From positions 75,804,756-75,868,755 of the forward strand of contig CM060731.1 in NCBI GenBank assembly GCA_030704615.1: 64,000 nucleotides of DNA. Reading direction: 5' to 3'. The stretch comes from Takakia lepidozioides. Its lineage: Eukaryota > Streptophyta > Takakiopsida > Takakiales > Takakiaceae. The first letter of the stretch is position 1. Each line of letters begins with the position of its first letter. A program made the translations under genes and the position numbers. Positions 1 to 10,572 of the stretch are shown here, in pieces. The notes beneath the pieces are model-generated. The model was not told the origin of the DNA. It made no database searches and worked only from the letters and a program-made list of their open reading frames with translations.

Positions 1-160
1 TTTGGAAGGACCATGTGCGTAATTGCGCGCCATGTCACCTGTTAGAGGGCTGCTTGGTACTTAGACGCTTTTACGGGATCTGTGGGGTACCCTTAATTTT
101 TACACAGACTGAGACCAACAGGAGCCTTAGGGGTGATAGCAACAGGCTTTAGGGGGGGAG
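1..160 (+). mobile_element. 3' tip of an upstream gypsy-type retroelement
   Basis: Bases 3-45 closely match the integrase C-terminus of the methyltransferase-carrying gypsy element at 49056-49100, including the peptide HVRNCAPCHL. The frame stays open to a stop at about 148. It is followed by a purine tract (147-160) like the tract that precedes the 3' LTR of both gypsy elements in this window. The PHD finger of the 49-kb copy is not present here. It is the end of an element that lies mostly outside the window, possibly chimeric with the element downstream. Confidence 0.6.
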
Positions 161-985
161 ATACACAGCCCGACATAGCCCATCATAGTCCGACACAGCC
201 GACACAGCCGACACAGTCAGACACAGCCGTCACAGCTCCGTACAGCCAACACAGCCCGACACAGCCGACACAGCCCAACACAGCCGCCACAGCTTCGCAC
301 AGCCCTACACAGCCTGATACAGCCAGTCACAGCTCGGCACAGCTGGGGGACAGTTATCATTGGCAGGGAACGACTGTGGGGGAACGATATCTGAAAAAAG
401 AACGTGTACTACAGGATTGACGGTTAGTTAGGAAAGCGGTTAGAACAGCTTGTAGGTAGATAAAGCCAAGAGCGGGGACGTCTGGGAAATCACTTCTGGG
501 GGGGACTTCTGGCATCACGGCTGGGAGATCAGGTGGGGAGCGCATCTCTGAACGAAAAGATGGAGAGCACGAAGTAGGAGGAGAGACGATCTGTTGATGC
601 TTGATGAATGCAAGCTGTAGAGTTATAATGTAGAGCAGTTTAGAGACGCCATGGCTTCAGCCTGATACTTGATAGAAATTAATCTGATACATACTTCATA
701 CTCACACTGTGTAGAGAGACCTGAGTGAAGCTGTGGAATGGATGGATGAGTTGATGGAACCTGATAGATTGCTGAAGCAATCTGATACTTAAATTGCCAA
801 CAGTAAGGGAACTTGCTAACATGAATACGGGAATGAATACAAATAGAAAACACCCCCATGATACACTAGCTGTAGGTCATGACTGATTGTTCTGAGCGGG
901 CTGAGTGCTTAGAGATTTCCAACTCTTCTATCTTGGAGTTCCCACCTCGGATAGCGAAGGGATGGGTGAGTAAAAGCCGCCCGAA
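161..985 (+). repeat. Putative 5' LTR of the first gypsy element
   Basis: The segment lies between a polypurine-like tract and the primer-binding-site-like sequence. Its start (161-200) aligns with the start of the candidate 3' LTR at about 7731, both running into a CACAGCC array. The second half (420-985) has no match downstream, so the 3' LTR is truncated or replaced, or this is not a true LTR pair. Confidence 0.45.
176..345. repeat. CACAGCC minisatellite, array 1
   Basis: Tandem variants of a roughly 10-bp unit of the form CACAGCC plus three variable bases. The same unit builds the arrays at 7740-7990 and, inverted, at 41560-42690. Confidence 0.9.
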
Positions 986-1006
986 ATTTGGCGACCATAC
1001 TGGGGA
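986..1006 (+). other. Primer-binding-site-like sequence
   Basis: The bases TTTGGCGACCATACTGGGGA resemble the TTTGGCGCC...GGGGA primer-binding sites of plant gypsy elements primed by tRNA. It sits where the 5' LTR should end and ahead of the first open frames. Confidence 0.5.
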
Positions 1007-1079
1007 ACTAAGTCTTGAACAACCAGATGTGACAGGCATCTAGTGGGATCATGGTGGTTGGAGAATTAAAGAATTTGAT

Positions 1080-1606
1080 GTGAATCAAATTCCCTGTGAA
1101 ACTGAGAAGGAAAGATTGTCCAAACGATTCTTTCAGAGGTTCTTGGAATTGCCAGACGGTTGTAAAGAAAACATTCTTAAAAGAGTGCATGATGCTGACC
1201 CTGAGTGGGGTCTGGAGAAGGGAGTGATAAAGATTTATCAGGTGGCCTGTAGAGGAAGAGCACGTTGGTTATCAACACTGGTTTATATGGAAAAATGGCG
1301 CCGAAAAATAAAATAAAAATGATAGCATTGCTATCCATTAAGCGAGTAGAGTTTGAAGGCTGGGAGGAAAGGAAGGTGAATGTTTATATTCATATGCATG
1401 AAGAGCTTGTACTGGTAAAGAATTGGATTCCAAAGGATATTCTGTGGATCAAACTCACACCAAGAACAGCTTTCCAGACTTGTTTGCCATATGGTTATAT
1501 GGTAACGGAGACTTCTAATATAGCCAAGGGTGCATTGAAGCTTGAAAGAAACCCAGGCATATACGAGAGATACTACAGAAGAGAGTTTTGGTTACTGCCA
1601 CATTAA
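1080..1606 (+). pseudogene. Retroelement leader/gag-proximal open frames, no known domain
   Basis: Two overlapping frames (1080-1316 and 1265-1606) encode basic, tryptophan- and lysine-rich peptides upstream of the recognizable gag. I recognise no domain. They probably formed the N-terminal part of the polyprotein or a separate leader ORF, now split by a frameshift near 1290. Bases 1607-1905 carry further decayed frame. Confidence 0.4.
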
Positions 1607-1905
1607 AGAAATGAAAGACATGGGACATGAGTGATGAAAGAGAAGCTAGACTCCAGAGATATTAAGCAAAAAGAGAAAGTTATCTGAAAGCTAATTATCC
1701 ATATCTTTGGGAGAGAGGAATAGACATAGGGGAATCATCTGGACCTCTCACACCATTAAGATCAGAGAGTACATCACCCATACCGGAAGAACTAGAGTTG
1801 GATGCCACTCCTTCTTTTTCTTTGCAAGAAAGATTAAGGGAATTGGTACGGGAAGAAGATCAATCACGAGGTGAAAGATCTGAGGTACATCCCTGAATAA
1901 AAGAT

Positions 1906-3900
1906 TTGACAGAAATCTTTGATAAGAGTTGGCATGGAACACCAAAAGCACGAACTCCAGTTTCTGAAACGGAAGGTGAAGAAGGAGGAGAGGATGTGGC
2001 AGAGCCAACGGAGAGTTCAGACTCTCCAACCCCATTACAGTTGAGTTACATGAGTGAAGAAGAAACCCAAGGGCAGAACTTAGAGGATGAAAATAGAGAG
2101 AAGAAATTGGAAGAGGAAGAGTATGAAGAAGTAGACCCAACAGCTGAGGTTGAGACTACAACCAGGACATCCCAACCCGTTGGACCTGGATCAAGTGGAG
2201 CACTTGGATCACAGGCCAACAAAGGTGTCGGCTCAGGGGGATCAGGCGGGCAACCTGGATCTGGCTCTAGAGGGACAGGGAGTGTGGGAAGTAGTGCAAC
2301 TGGAGCTGGGAATACTGTGAATATCGTGGGGCCAGTAGCAAGGAGTGCTCAGGGGGCACCACTTGGTGGGAGATCCACCACAACTACAACAGGTCCTCAA
2401 GGACCATCACCTGTCAGTGGGCAGAAGGTAGGGCCATAGATGGCGTTACAACCAACACGGGCAAAACCACCTTTTCCAATATATTCAGGAAAAAAGGATC
2501 CCGATGTACACATTAGCCAATTTGAGCACATGTGTATAGTGAACAATGAGAATGGCGATGATGCCAAGATGAGACTGTTTCCTTGTTCCCTTATCAAGAA
2601 AGCAAGTGAATGATATGCAAGATTCCCTGATAATCATTTCCTAACCTGAAATGGCTTGAATACAACATTCCGAAATAGGTTCAGGACAAGTAAAACTGAG
2701 GATGAAGTGTATGGAAGTTTACAACAGTTAAAGCAAAAGAAGCATGAAATTGTTGAGGAGTATATGGAAAAAATGGAATTGTTGATGAAAAAGCTGGCTG
2801 CTGTACCAGCACCAGGTTTACAGAAGACTTGGTTTGTGAGTGGACTAAGACCAGAGTTGCAAAAGAAAGTGGATATGTTACCCCATAATACAGTGGAGGA
2901 GGCATTTGAAACAGCAAACAAAATTGAGCAATTGGGAATGCTCAGGAGAGAGAAAATGGATGATGAGGACTCTGAGGATGAGTCAGATGAAGAAGAAGAG
3001 CAAGAACTGAAAAGGAAGAGTAAGAGAAAGGAGAAGTTGAAGAGGGATAAATATGAGAAAAAATTAGAAGAAATCTTGAAGAAGTATGCCACAGAGGCTG
3101 CAACACATTGGAGGAAGGGTGTTTGGTGTGCAAAGTGCCAGAATGAAGGCCATACCACCATTGAATGCCACATGAAGGAGAAACATTGTACTATCTGTAA
3201 GATGGATAACCATTCTACTGAGAATTGTTACTACAACAGAAAGACAGCTGCAAGAGAACCTAGGCAAGTAAGGGTGCATCAAGTGCAGCCCCAGCCAAGA
3301 AGAAACAGTGATCAGGACCACTATGGTAGGCCTGGTGGTTATAACAATGGCATGGAAGGGAGAGGTAATTCAAGAGGGGATTACCAAGGAAATTCCAGAG
3401 GTAACTATCAGGGTAATCCAAGGGGGAATTACCAGCCAGGGAATCAGGATTACAGAAATAATCCTAGAGCAGACCAAGGGCGAGGACCCAATGGTGAAGA
3501 ACTGTGTTACTATTGTAATCAGCCAGGACATCGCAAGGCAGCCTGTTCATTCTGGATTAGACACCAGAATGAGATGAGAGCTCATGTGAATGAGGGCCCA
3601 GTGGTGGCGGCTCACATGGTTAGGCCATGTGTTGTACCAGAAGTAAGTACAATGATAGTAACGAGAAGCAAAGCCAAACTAATACCTCCAGTAGTTGAGG
3701 AAGATGATGATAATGAAGATGACAGTGATGTGCCTGAAGATGATGAGGCTTGGAGAGATGAGAAGGAACTGCACAAGGAGGTGGTAGATTTCATAAGGGA
3801 AATGCAGAAGAGTACTGATATTCCTATGGCAGATTCCTCTGATTCTGAAAGAGAAGAGGAAGTGAGTGAGGATGAAGGGAAGAAAGAAGCTGCAGACATG
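1906..3900 (+). pseudogene. Gag polyprotein with three CCHC zinc knuckles
   Basis: An acidic and Gly/Ser-rich N-terminal stretch (1906-2439) leads into a retrotransposon Gag core (about 2440-2930) that binds and packages element RNA. Three CX2CX4HX4C knuckles follow at about 3129-3170, 3189-3230 and 3505-3550. A long Asp/Glu/Lys region (2950-3070) precedes the first knuckle, and a Gly/Asn/Arg-rich stretch separates the second and third. In-frame stops at 2437 (TAG), 2611 (TGA) and 2647 (TGA) lie in an otherwise continuous frame. The latter two fall at positions where gag families normally have Trp. Confidence 0.85.
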
Positions 3901-3969
3901 TAGAGTAATGAAGGGACTTTGGCTGAAGTAACATGTCAGACCAAAGCATAGATTACTATTGGACAGCTA

Positions 3970-4533
3970 TTGGCTGTGGCACCTTATTGTAGACACGGGC
4001 TGTATCAAGCAATCAATCGAATTGCCCATGTGACAGAAAACACAGACCTGAACAGCAAGGTGACCAATTATAATGTGAAGCCGGAAGGGCGAGAAGCAGT
4101 CATGGACTTTGATGATTCTATGCCAGTAATCCAATTGAGAATTGGAAGCACAAAACTAACTGATGTACTGATAGATGGAGGCTCTGGAGTGAATATCATG
4201 ACAGACCAATTAAGGCAGAAGTTTGGTCTAAGTAACATGAAACCAGCCCCATTTACAGTAACAATGGCAGATCAAAGAAATGTACAACCATTGGGATTGA
4301 TAAGAGGAGTTAAGATACAGATACAAAAGATGATCTTTATGATCACGGTAACTGTGTTGAAAATGGATGAAGTCATGGAGGCTTACTCCTTATTATTGGG
4401 ACGTCCGTGGCTGAAACAGGCCAGGGTATTCCATGACTGGAATTCTCAGTTACTAACTGTGCATAATGGGATGCACAAGATACAAATTACCACTAAGAAA
4501 TATAGTAGATTACCTGCTACGAGAAGACCTTGA
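3970..4533 (+). pseudogene. Retroelement aspartic protease
   Basis: The active-site segment VLIDGGSGVNIM (about 4168-4200) is the plant gypsy form of the D-[ST/G]-G triad. The downstream LLLGRPWL motif (4393-4416) is the conserved second half of the protease fold. The domain is in frame with gag across TAG stops at 3901 and 3949 and with RT across TGA stops at 4531, 4741 and 4804. It would cut the polyprotein into mature parts. Confidence 0.85.
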
Positions 4534-4827
4534 GGGGTCAGGGAGTATGACTGGAGGGGAGGACTGGATGAGGAACAGGAAGCTACTCTGTTCGCTGCAC
4601 ACCCAGAGTGGGAGCAGGTTGCAGAGATGCAGCTGGAAGGCCTAAGTTGTTTAAAATGTATCTGTTGTGGTGTAGTGACAGCAATACCAATTGAAGAGGA
4701 AACCAGCAGTTACCCACCACATTTCTATGAAGAAAGAGAATGAGAAATGGAAATCCTAGAGGAACCAGCCACTGTGAGTTTACAGGATGAAGTGGTGACT
4801 GGTTGAACAATCACAGCTGTTGAGCAG

Positions 4828-6300
4828 GTGAGAGAAGTGAATGTGGGAACTGAAGAGGAACCGAGGATGGTGAAGGTAGGAGCTGATTTGGAGCCAGAAT
4901 TCTTTGAGGAAGCTAAGAGTTTGTTCATCAAATACAGAGATGTATTTGCTTGGAGCTACGAGGATCTAAAAGGGATACCACCTGAGATCTGTCAGCATAA
5001 GATTGAACTGGAACAAGGGTCAGTACCAATTAAACAGGCAAGGTACAGAATGAATCCCAACTATGCACAAAAGGTTCGAGAAGAGATCAAGAAGTTGGCT
5101 GAGGCTAAGTTTATATACCTGATAGAGTATACAACTTGGTTGTCACCCATTGTGATAGTTCCCAAGAAGAATGGTAAACTGAGAGTTTGTGTGAACTATA
5201 AGAAGTTGAATGCTTGCACGAAGAAAGATCATTTCCCTTTGCCATTCACAGAAGTGGTATTGGACACTGTGGCAGGCCATGAGATGTACTCATTCATGGA
5301 TGGCTTCAGTGGTTATAATCAAGTGCAAGTGGCAGAAGAAGATCAGGGAAAGACAGCTTTCATCACAGACTGGGGTGCTTATGCATACAAAGTCATGCTT
5401 TTTGGACTTTGTAATGCACCAGCAACCTTTCAGAGAGTGATAAGTGAATCTTTTCATGAGTATCTGGATGATTTCATGCAGGTGTTCTTTGGATGATTTC
5501 AGTGTGTACAGCTCTAAGAATGAGCACTTGCATAAATTGGAGTTATGTTTGGCCAGATGCAGAATGAGAGGTCTGGGCCTAAATCCAGAGAAGTGTACTT
5601 TATGTGTGAACTCAGGGGTGCTTCTGGGACACATTGTGTGTGAGAGGGGACTTCTTGTGGATCCCAGGAAGACAGAGGCCATTAAAGCCTCACCACCACC
5701 AGTAAATGTTATGAATCTAAGGAGATTCCTTGGACAAACCAGTTATTACAGAAGATTTGTCAAAAGGTATGCACAGATAGCAGCACCATTGAGCAAGCTT
5801 CTGAAGAAAGATGCAGTGTTTGCATGGACAGCTGAATGTCAACAGGCTTTTGAGGAACTTACATTGTCAGTAAAAACTACACCTGTGCTGATTAACCCTC
5901 ACTGGCATGTAGTATTTCATGTTCACTGTGATGCCTCAGGAGAAGCGTTGGGAGCGGTGTTAGCCCAAAATGTTACAGGAAATATAGATTCACCTATGTA
6001 CTATGTTAGCAGGTTGATGAACAGTGCTGAAAGGAACTATAGCACAACTGAAAGAGAAGCATTGGCAATGATTTATGCAGTCAAAAAATTCAGGCATTAC
6101 CTATTGGGAAGAAAGTTTATGTTTTATGTGGATCATCAGGCTCTGATATATCTGGTGAACAAACCTTTAATAAGTGGAAGGATAGCGAGGTGGTTAATAA
6201 TCTTGCATGAGTTTGAGTTCGAAGTTGTTTACAAGCCTGGCCGTTTGCATCTTGTGGCAGATCACTTGTCACGACTAACAACAGGAGGGGCCGCCACAGG
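4828..6300 (+). pseudogene. Reverse transcriptase and RNase H, frameshifted at the active site
   Basis: RT motifs in order are the entry strand near 5030, SPIVIVPKKNGKLRVCVNY (5143-5200), MDGFSGYNQV (5296-5325) and LFGLCNAPATFQ (5398-5433). A one-base T insertion near 5495 falls inside the catalytic FLDD box, so the frame breaks there. The next frame carries the rest of RT, the connection domain, and RNase H with [11 protein letters not shown] (about 5930) and [13 protein letters not shown] (6040-6078). It would copy element RNA into DNA but cannot be made whole from this copy. Confidence 0.9.
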
Positions 6301-6359
6301 AGTAGACGATCAATTACCTGATGCGAGTTTATTTGTAATGGAGGTGCAAGGAAGTGCAG

Positions 6360-7623
6360 ATGAATGGTTAGATTGGCAGTGGCCAATCAGATACTACCTT
6401 ACTCATGGTCAGTGCCCACCTAGTTATGGTAAGGAGCAGAGGAAGAGAATCGCTATCAAGGCTTTACCTTATACTATGGTAGGAGGCAGAATGTATAAGC
6501 TAGGACCTGATGGAGTACTTAAACGATGCTTGTACCACCATGAAGTAAATAAAGTTTTGGAGGAAGTTCATAAAGGAGTGCCTGGAGGACATTTTGGAGA
6601 AGAAACTACCAGTAGGAAGATACTACTTGCAGGTTACTGGTGGCCTACTTTGTTCAAGGATGTACACAAGTATTGTCAGAGTTGTGATGAATGTCAGAGG
6701 CTAGGACCTTTGCAGAGATCTGGAAAAATGGCTTTGCATCCTACGATGCCTACTGAACCATTTCAAAAATGGGGACTAGACTTTGTTGGACCAATTAACC
6801 CACCAGCCAAGAATACACAGAACAAGTACATAATTACAGCCACTGATTATACTACGAAGTGGGTGGAAGCTAAAGCTTTGAGGGACAACACAACCAAGTC
6901 TACAGCAAGGTTCCTGTATGAGAACATACTTACACGATTTGGCTGTCCCTTGGAATTTATCAGTGATCAGGGAAGTCACTTCATTAATGAGACCATTGAT
7001 CTATTGACTAAAGAGTTCATGATTGTGCATAGGAAGAGTACAACGTATTACCCACAGGGTAATGGTCAGGCAGATGCTACCAACAAAATACTATGTACTA
7101 TCTTGACTAAGATAGTCAATGCAAACAGAATGGGCTGCTGACAGCTTTGTGGTCATACAAGACTTCATATAAAGTCACCACTAAGTATACACCATTCCAA
7201 TTAGTGTATGGTATGGAAGCTTTACTTCCAGTGGAATTCTTGTTACCTACTATGAGAATGGAATGGGGAAAGAGAATGGAATTGGAAGATTCAATTAAGG
7301 TCAAGAAACATGAATTATACCATGTGGAAGAAGTACGTGCTGATGCAGCTGATAACATGACCAGAATTCAGATGAAGAGGAAGGAACAGTTTGATGAAGA
7401 CAAGTTAAAAACTTTTAAGACGAGAGATTTGGTTCTCTGGTTGCAGAAGAAGGGGAAGATTAAAGCTTCTAAGCTTAAATCACCATGGAATGGACCTTAT
7501 GTCATACAGAAGATGTATGATAACAACACCGCCATGTTACAAACCATTAACAAAGAGATGTTGGGAAGAGTCAATGTCAATAAGTTGAAGGGGTACAGTG
7601 GTATCCATGACAAACCATTGTAA
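6360..7623 (+). pseudogene. Integrase with altered catalytic residue and frameshift
   Basis: The zinc-binding HHCC domain lies at about 6540-6710 (CQSCDEC). The catalytic core starts at LDFVGP (6777) and has the second Asp in ISDQGSHF (6958-6981). The third acidic position, normally Glu in the GQ-E-TN context, is Asp here (GQADATN, 7066-7086). A frameshift near 7135 separates the core from the C-terminal domain, which continues to the stop at 7621-7623. Confidence 0.88.
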
Positions 7624-7730
7624 CACGATTTGCATGTTGAAACGCATAAGCAATCACGGGCTGCGCCAGTGATACCAATGGAGTATGGAGCACTTGTCGC
7701 TAGGCCGAGCGTATATGACCAGGGCGGGCA

Positions 7731-8170
7731 GTACAAGCGCGACACAGCCTATCACAGCCTATCACAGCCCATCACATCGTCACACAGCCTATCACAACCC
7801 ATCACGGCGTCACACAGCCTATCACAGCCCATCACGGCGTGACACAGCCTATCACAGCCCATCACAGCGTGACACAGCCTATCACAGCCCATCACAGCGT
7901 GACACAGCCTATCACAACCTACCACAACGTGTCACAGCCTATCACAGCTTACCACAGTATGACACAGCCTGTCACAACTCAACACAGCTTACTGGGATTA
8001 CACAATCCATAGGATCAGTGACAGGTGGACGTGGGTTAACATCCGGAGAGTGGCCGGCGGAAAAGTGGACGGAGGCACGTTTAGAAATGGACACGTGGAC
8101 GTCAGGGCGAGACACACAGCCGGACATGAAGTGCAAGAACGGGTGTCATCAAGAAAGAAGACAAAATTGA
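7731..8170 (+). repeat. Putative 3' LTR (partial) of the first gypsy element
   Basis: After the integrase stop, a purine-rich stretch (7723-7731) is followed by sequence aligning with 161-200 and by a CACAGCC array. Similarity to the 5' LTR candidate fades beyond the array, so the right edge is a guess. Confidence 0.4.
7740..7995. repeat. CACAGCC minisatellite, array 2
   Basis: Ten-base units (CACAGCCTAT, CACAGCCCAT, CACAGCGTGA) are arranged as a 30-bp higher-order repeat for about eight cycles, degrading toward the right end. Confidence 0.92.
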
Positions 8171-8842
8171 CCGTCAAAGTACCTACCTGGTACAGCAACT
8201 AATTGTGGGCCCATTAATGCATTCAGTACCAGGGTAACGGAATCATTTTCGAGTTCAGAAAAGGGAATTAAATTACGAAACCAATCACAGAGCCAACAGC
8301 AAAATCATCAAGCAGTTCATTCCTTCATAAAAACCTCCATATCATTGTGCAGTGCCTTGGGGAGTGTTTAAAGCTACACTTCTTATGAAAGGACCATAGC
8401 AAGAAAATGAGTGGAAGAAGGTCTAATGAATTAGGATGTTCCAAGATAAAATGATAGATTTTGAAAATTTCTCACATATCTCATAAACTAATTTTTAGGG
8501 CTACATTGTGGTTTCCACGTATAACGGTGACCTTCCTACTGGACAATAAAATCCCTATGTGAATTGAAGTTTTCCACCACTCCATTTGATTCCATATAGT
8601 CCACAACCTTACTTTGGACATCATACATACTTTTACGTTTGGACTTCATTCAATGCTCAAATCTCCATGGATTCCAAAAAAAAAACCACCGTTGTTTTCA
8701 GCACAGAATAAGGATCAATGATCATGTCTAAACTGTCAAAATGCACTTATATCCCACATCCATGTCAGTCCTTCTATGTGGCACTGCATTCGCAGAGAGC
8801 TTGGGATGTCCATTTTGGGTGGACCGTAGCATGCTTTGACCT
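8171..8842. other. Non-coding stretch, nothing recognised
   Basis: No gene, terminal repeat or RNA gene is visible. AT content is moderate and a short A-run sits at 8678-8686. Confidence 0.5.
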
Positions 8843-9019
8843 GGGAGGTGTAGTGCCAGAGGGATCCTCGGATTTGAGGGTCAAGACTGCCACAGCGGCA
8901 CCATGGCAAGCTGCAGTTGCCAGGTTATGGAGCTACTAGTTAGGCCAGCCATTGAGTTCGCCATGGTGACGCCTGGAGTTGTCATGTTAGACAACCAGGA
9001 TGGCATTTTTTGTTTGAGT
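8843..9019 (+). mobile_element. Fragment of the methyltransferase-carrying gypsy element
   Basis: About 177 bp align at high identity with 45297-45472, the protease-proximal part of the second gypsy element, including EGSSDLRVKTAT and PGVVMLDNQD. Neither end shows LTR or other element ends. Where the 45-kb copy has a TGA stop (45357) this fragment has TGG, so it records an earlier sequence state. Confidence 0.88.
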
Positions 9020-9023
9020 GGAC

Positions 9024-9054
9024 AAAAAAAAAAAAAAAAAAAAAAAGAAAAAAA
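9024..9054. repeat. Poly(A) tract
   Basis: A run of 23 A, one G, then 7 A directly follows the retroelement fragment at 8843-9019. Confidence 0.95.
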
Positions 9055-9852
9055 GTGGCATGGACGAATTTTGGCCCGTCAGCATTGCACAAAACGAGCT
9101 GCGCTTCTTGAGTTGACTAGGTACAAAGCACTAAACCGGCTGCAGTCCTGATTTAGGGTGAGGCTGCATGCGGCGGCCCACCCTATCTCACTTCATTTTT
9201 AGGTTGTGCGGGTGGCGCCGTGGCAGCCCATGGGACGTGACCCCCCAAAAACAGAATATTCTGCCGGAAAATCCTCCCTGAGCCCCACATGAAGTCCGGT
9301 TGTTGGTCCCAAAACAATATTGCACTTAGGGCCAAAAAGTTTCCTAAGAATTTACTATTTTTCTCATTGTGGAGCATTGGCATGACACCCACACATCTAC
9401 CGTCCGGTTTTTTCAAAAAGTTAGGAAATATTGCACCTCGTTTGGAGGCTCATATCACCATTCAATTTTTCACCTTTTGTACCCCCACATACACCCATAC
9501 AAAGCAGCCCATAGAAAAAAACCCTCATATGGCCCTAAAACTTGCAAGGACATAGTCATGGTACCAGTGCATTGGAATTTGTAGGTCTCGAAGCAATGAA
9601 AATTACAAAAAGCCAGCATTTATTTTGGTCAAACCTTTTTTTGGTAGGAGTATTGTGTGGAAGCTCAAATTCAAGGTCCAAAGGCATTATAATATTTCTA
9701 TTTCTATGGCGGAATCATGCCAAATTTGGAGGGGTTATACATAACCAAGCTAGGTACATTGAATGTTGTATGGTTGAAACCTATGGATGAAAGGCATTTT
9801 AGTCTTACGGGGCACCAAAAATAGTCAAAATGTTGAAAACGGGCTTGGGAGG
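9055..9852. other. Non-coding stretch, unclassified
   Basis: No conserved coding sequence. The stretch is rich in short C and T runs. It may be older repeat material adjoining the MITE at 9853. Confidence 0.4.
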
Positions 9853-10300
9853 TTAACCCCTAAACGCCAGCCGGCCCAAAATTGGTCGTTTTTTTTACAC
9901 AAATAGTTCTGCCAGGAGCAGATTTTGACCTTTTTTTGTTTTTTTTTGCTGTGTGCACTGCGTGTCTGCATCAGGATGGTCCATGCGAGACTGATTGCCT
10001 AAAACGTGCTGGATGGCCACCACGTTTTCGGGTTCAGCAGGCCGAGTTTTTTTCCATCCCGACATGCAAAATCCCATTTTGGTGTTTTTGTTTTTGCACA
10101 AATTTCCAAAAATGGACCCACTCTCGCGAAGGTGGGGTTTTGGCACTAGTTGTCTGATTGGCTCCAAAATTGGGCAGGGCCTGCCAGGGGTAGGTGGCTT
10201 CATATTGTCCGGTCATTTTTTCAAAATTTACGTTGGTTTTTCTGGCCGGGCCCGCTTTTTGGTAAGAAGTCAACCAAGGCTGCCGGCATTTAGGGGTTAA
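9853..10300. mobile_element. TTAA-flanked MITE with terminal inverted repeats
   Basis: The left end reads TTAACCCCTAAACGCC (9853-9868). The right end (10285-10300) is its near-perfect inverse, ending in TTTAGGGGTTAA. Inverted similarity extends inward about 23 bp with a few mismatches. The core of 440 bp encodes nothing. TTAA duplication with a CCC-starting end is the piggyBac pattern. A PIF/Harbinger-type TWA duplication cannot be excluded because TTAA is palindromic. Confidence 0.75.
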
Positions 10301-10445
10301 GAGTTAAATATTAAATATTAAATATTATTAATTATTACACTAGCTCCGGCTGACGTCACATATATATATACATACATATATGTATATGTATATATATATG
10401 CCACACCAGGGTATATATATATCAGTATACCCTGATATACCCGCC
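10301..10445. repeat. AT-rich low-complexity stretch with shared 17-mer
   Basis: TTAAATA repeats are followed by CTAGCTCCGGCTGACGT (10343-10359) and then (TA)n-like sequence. The same 17-mer, also followed by TATATA, recurs at 50492-50508. Confidence 0.7.
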
Positions 10446-10572
10446 GGACATATCATGTAACCAAATAATATACCCGCCCAACAGTGGTTTTACTATGGTT
10501 GTGGGGCCAAACAACTCTCTTAGTATTTGATCTTGTTGTCCAAAGAAGGTGGGCGTTATTTGTAAGGTACAA

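Larger units (their letters stand above)
161..8170 (+). mobile_element. Ty3/gypsy LTR retrotransposon, degenerate
   Basis: Domain order gag, protease, reverse transcriptase, RNase H, integrase identifies a Ty3/gypsy (Metaviridae-like) element on the plus strand. A primer-binding-site-like sequence lies at 986-1006, and CACAGCC-rich putative LTR starts sit on both sides. The coding frame runs from about 1906 to 5496 in one phase, broken only by stop codons. It shifts near 5495 and again near 7135. No chromodomain follows the integrase. The copy is not autonomous. The exact LTR boundaries are not resolved because the two LTR candidates resemble each other only in their first part. Confidence 0.9.

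Noticed and set aside
133-420. Open frame of 95 codons rich in Thr, Gln, Pro and His
   Set aside because: It is the translation of the CACAGCC minisatellite. Repeat period, not coding selection, keeps it open.
2634-3173. Minus-strand 179-codon frame, Ser/Phe-rich
   Set aside because: Shadow of the acidic, Lys-rich gag on the plus strand.
7685-8170. Open frame of 161 codons with a repeated ITAYHSPSQR-like peptide
   Set aside because: Same minisatellite effect. The peptide repeat mirrors the 30-bp unit.
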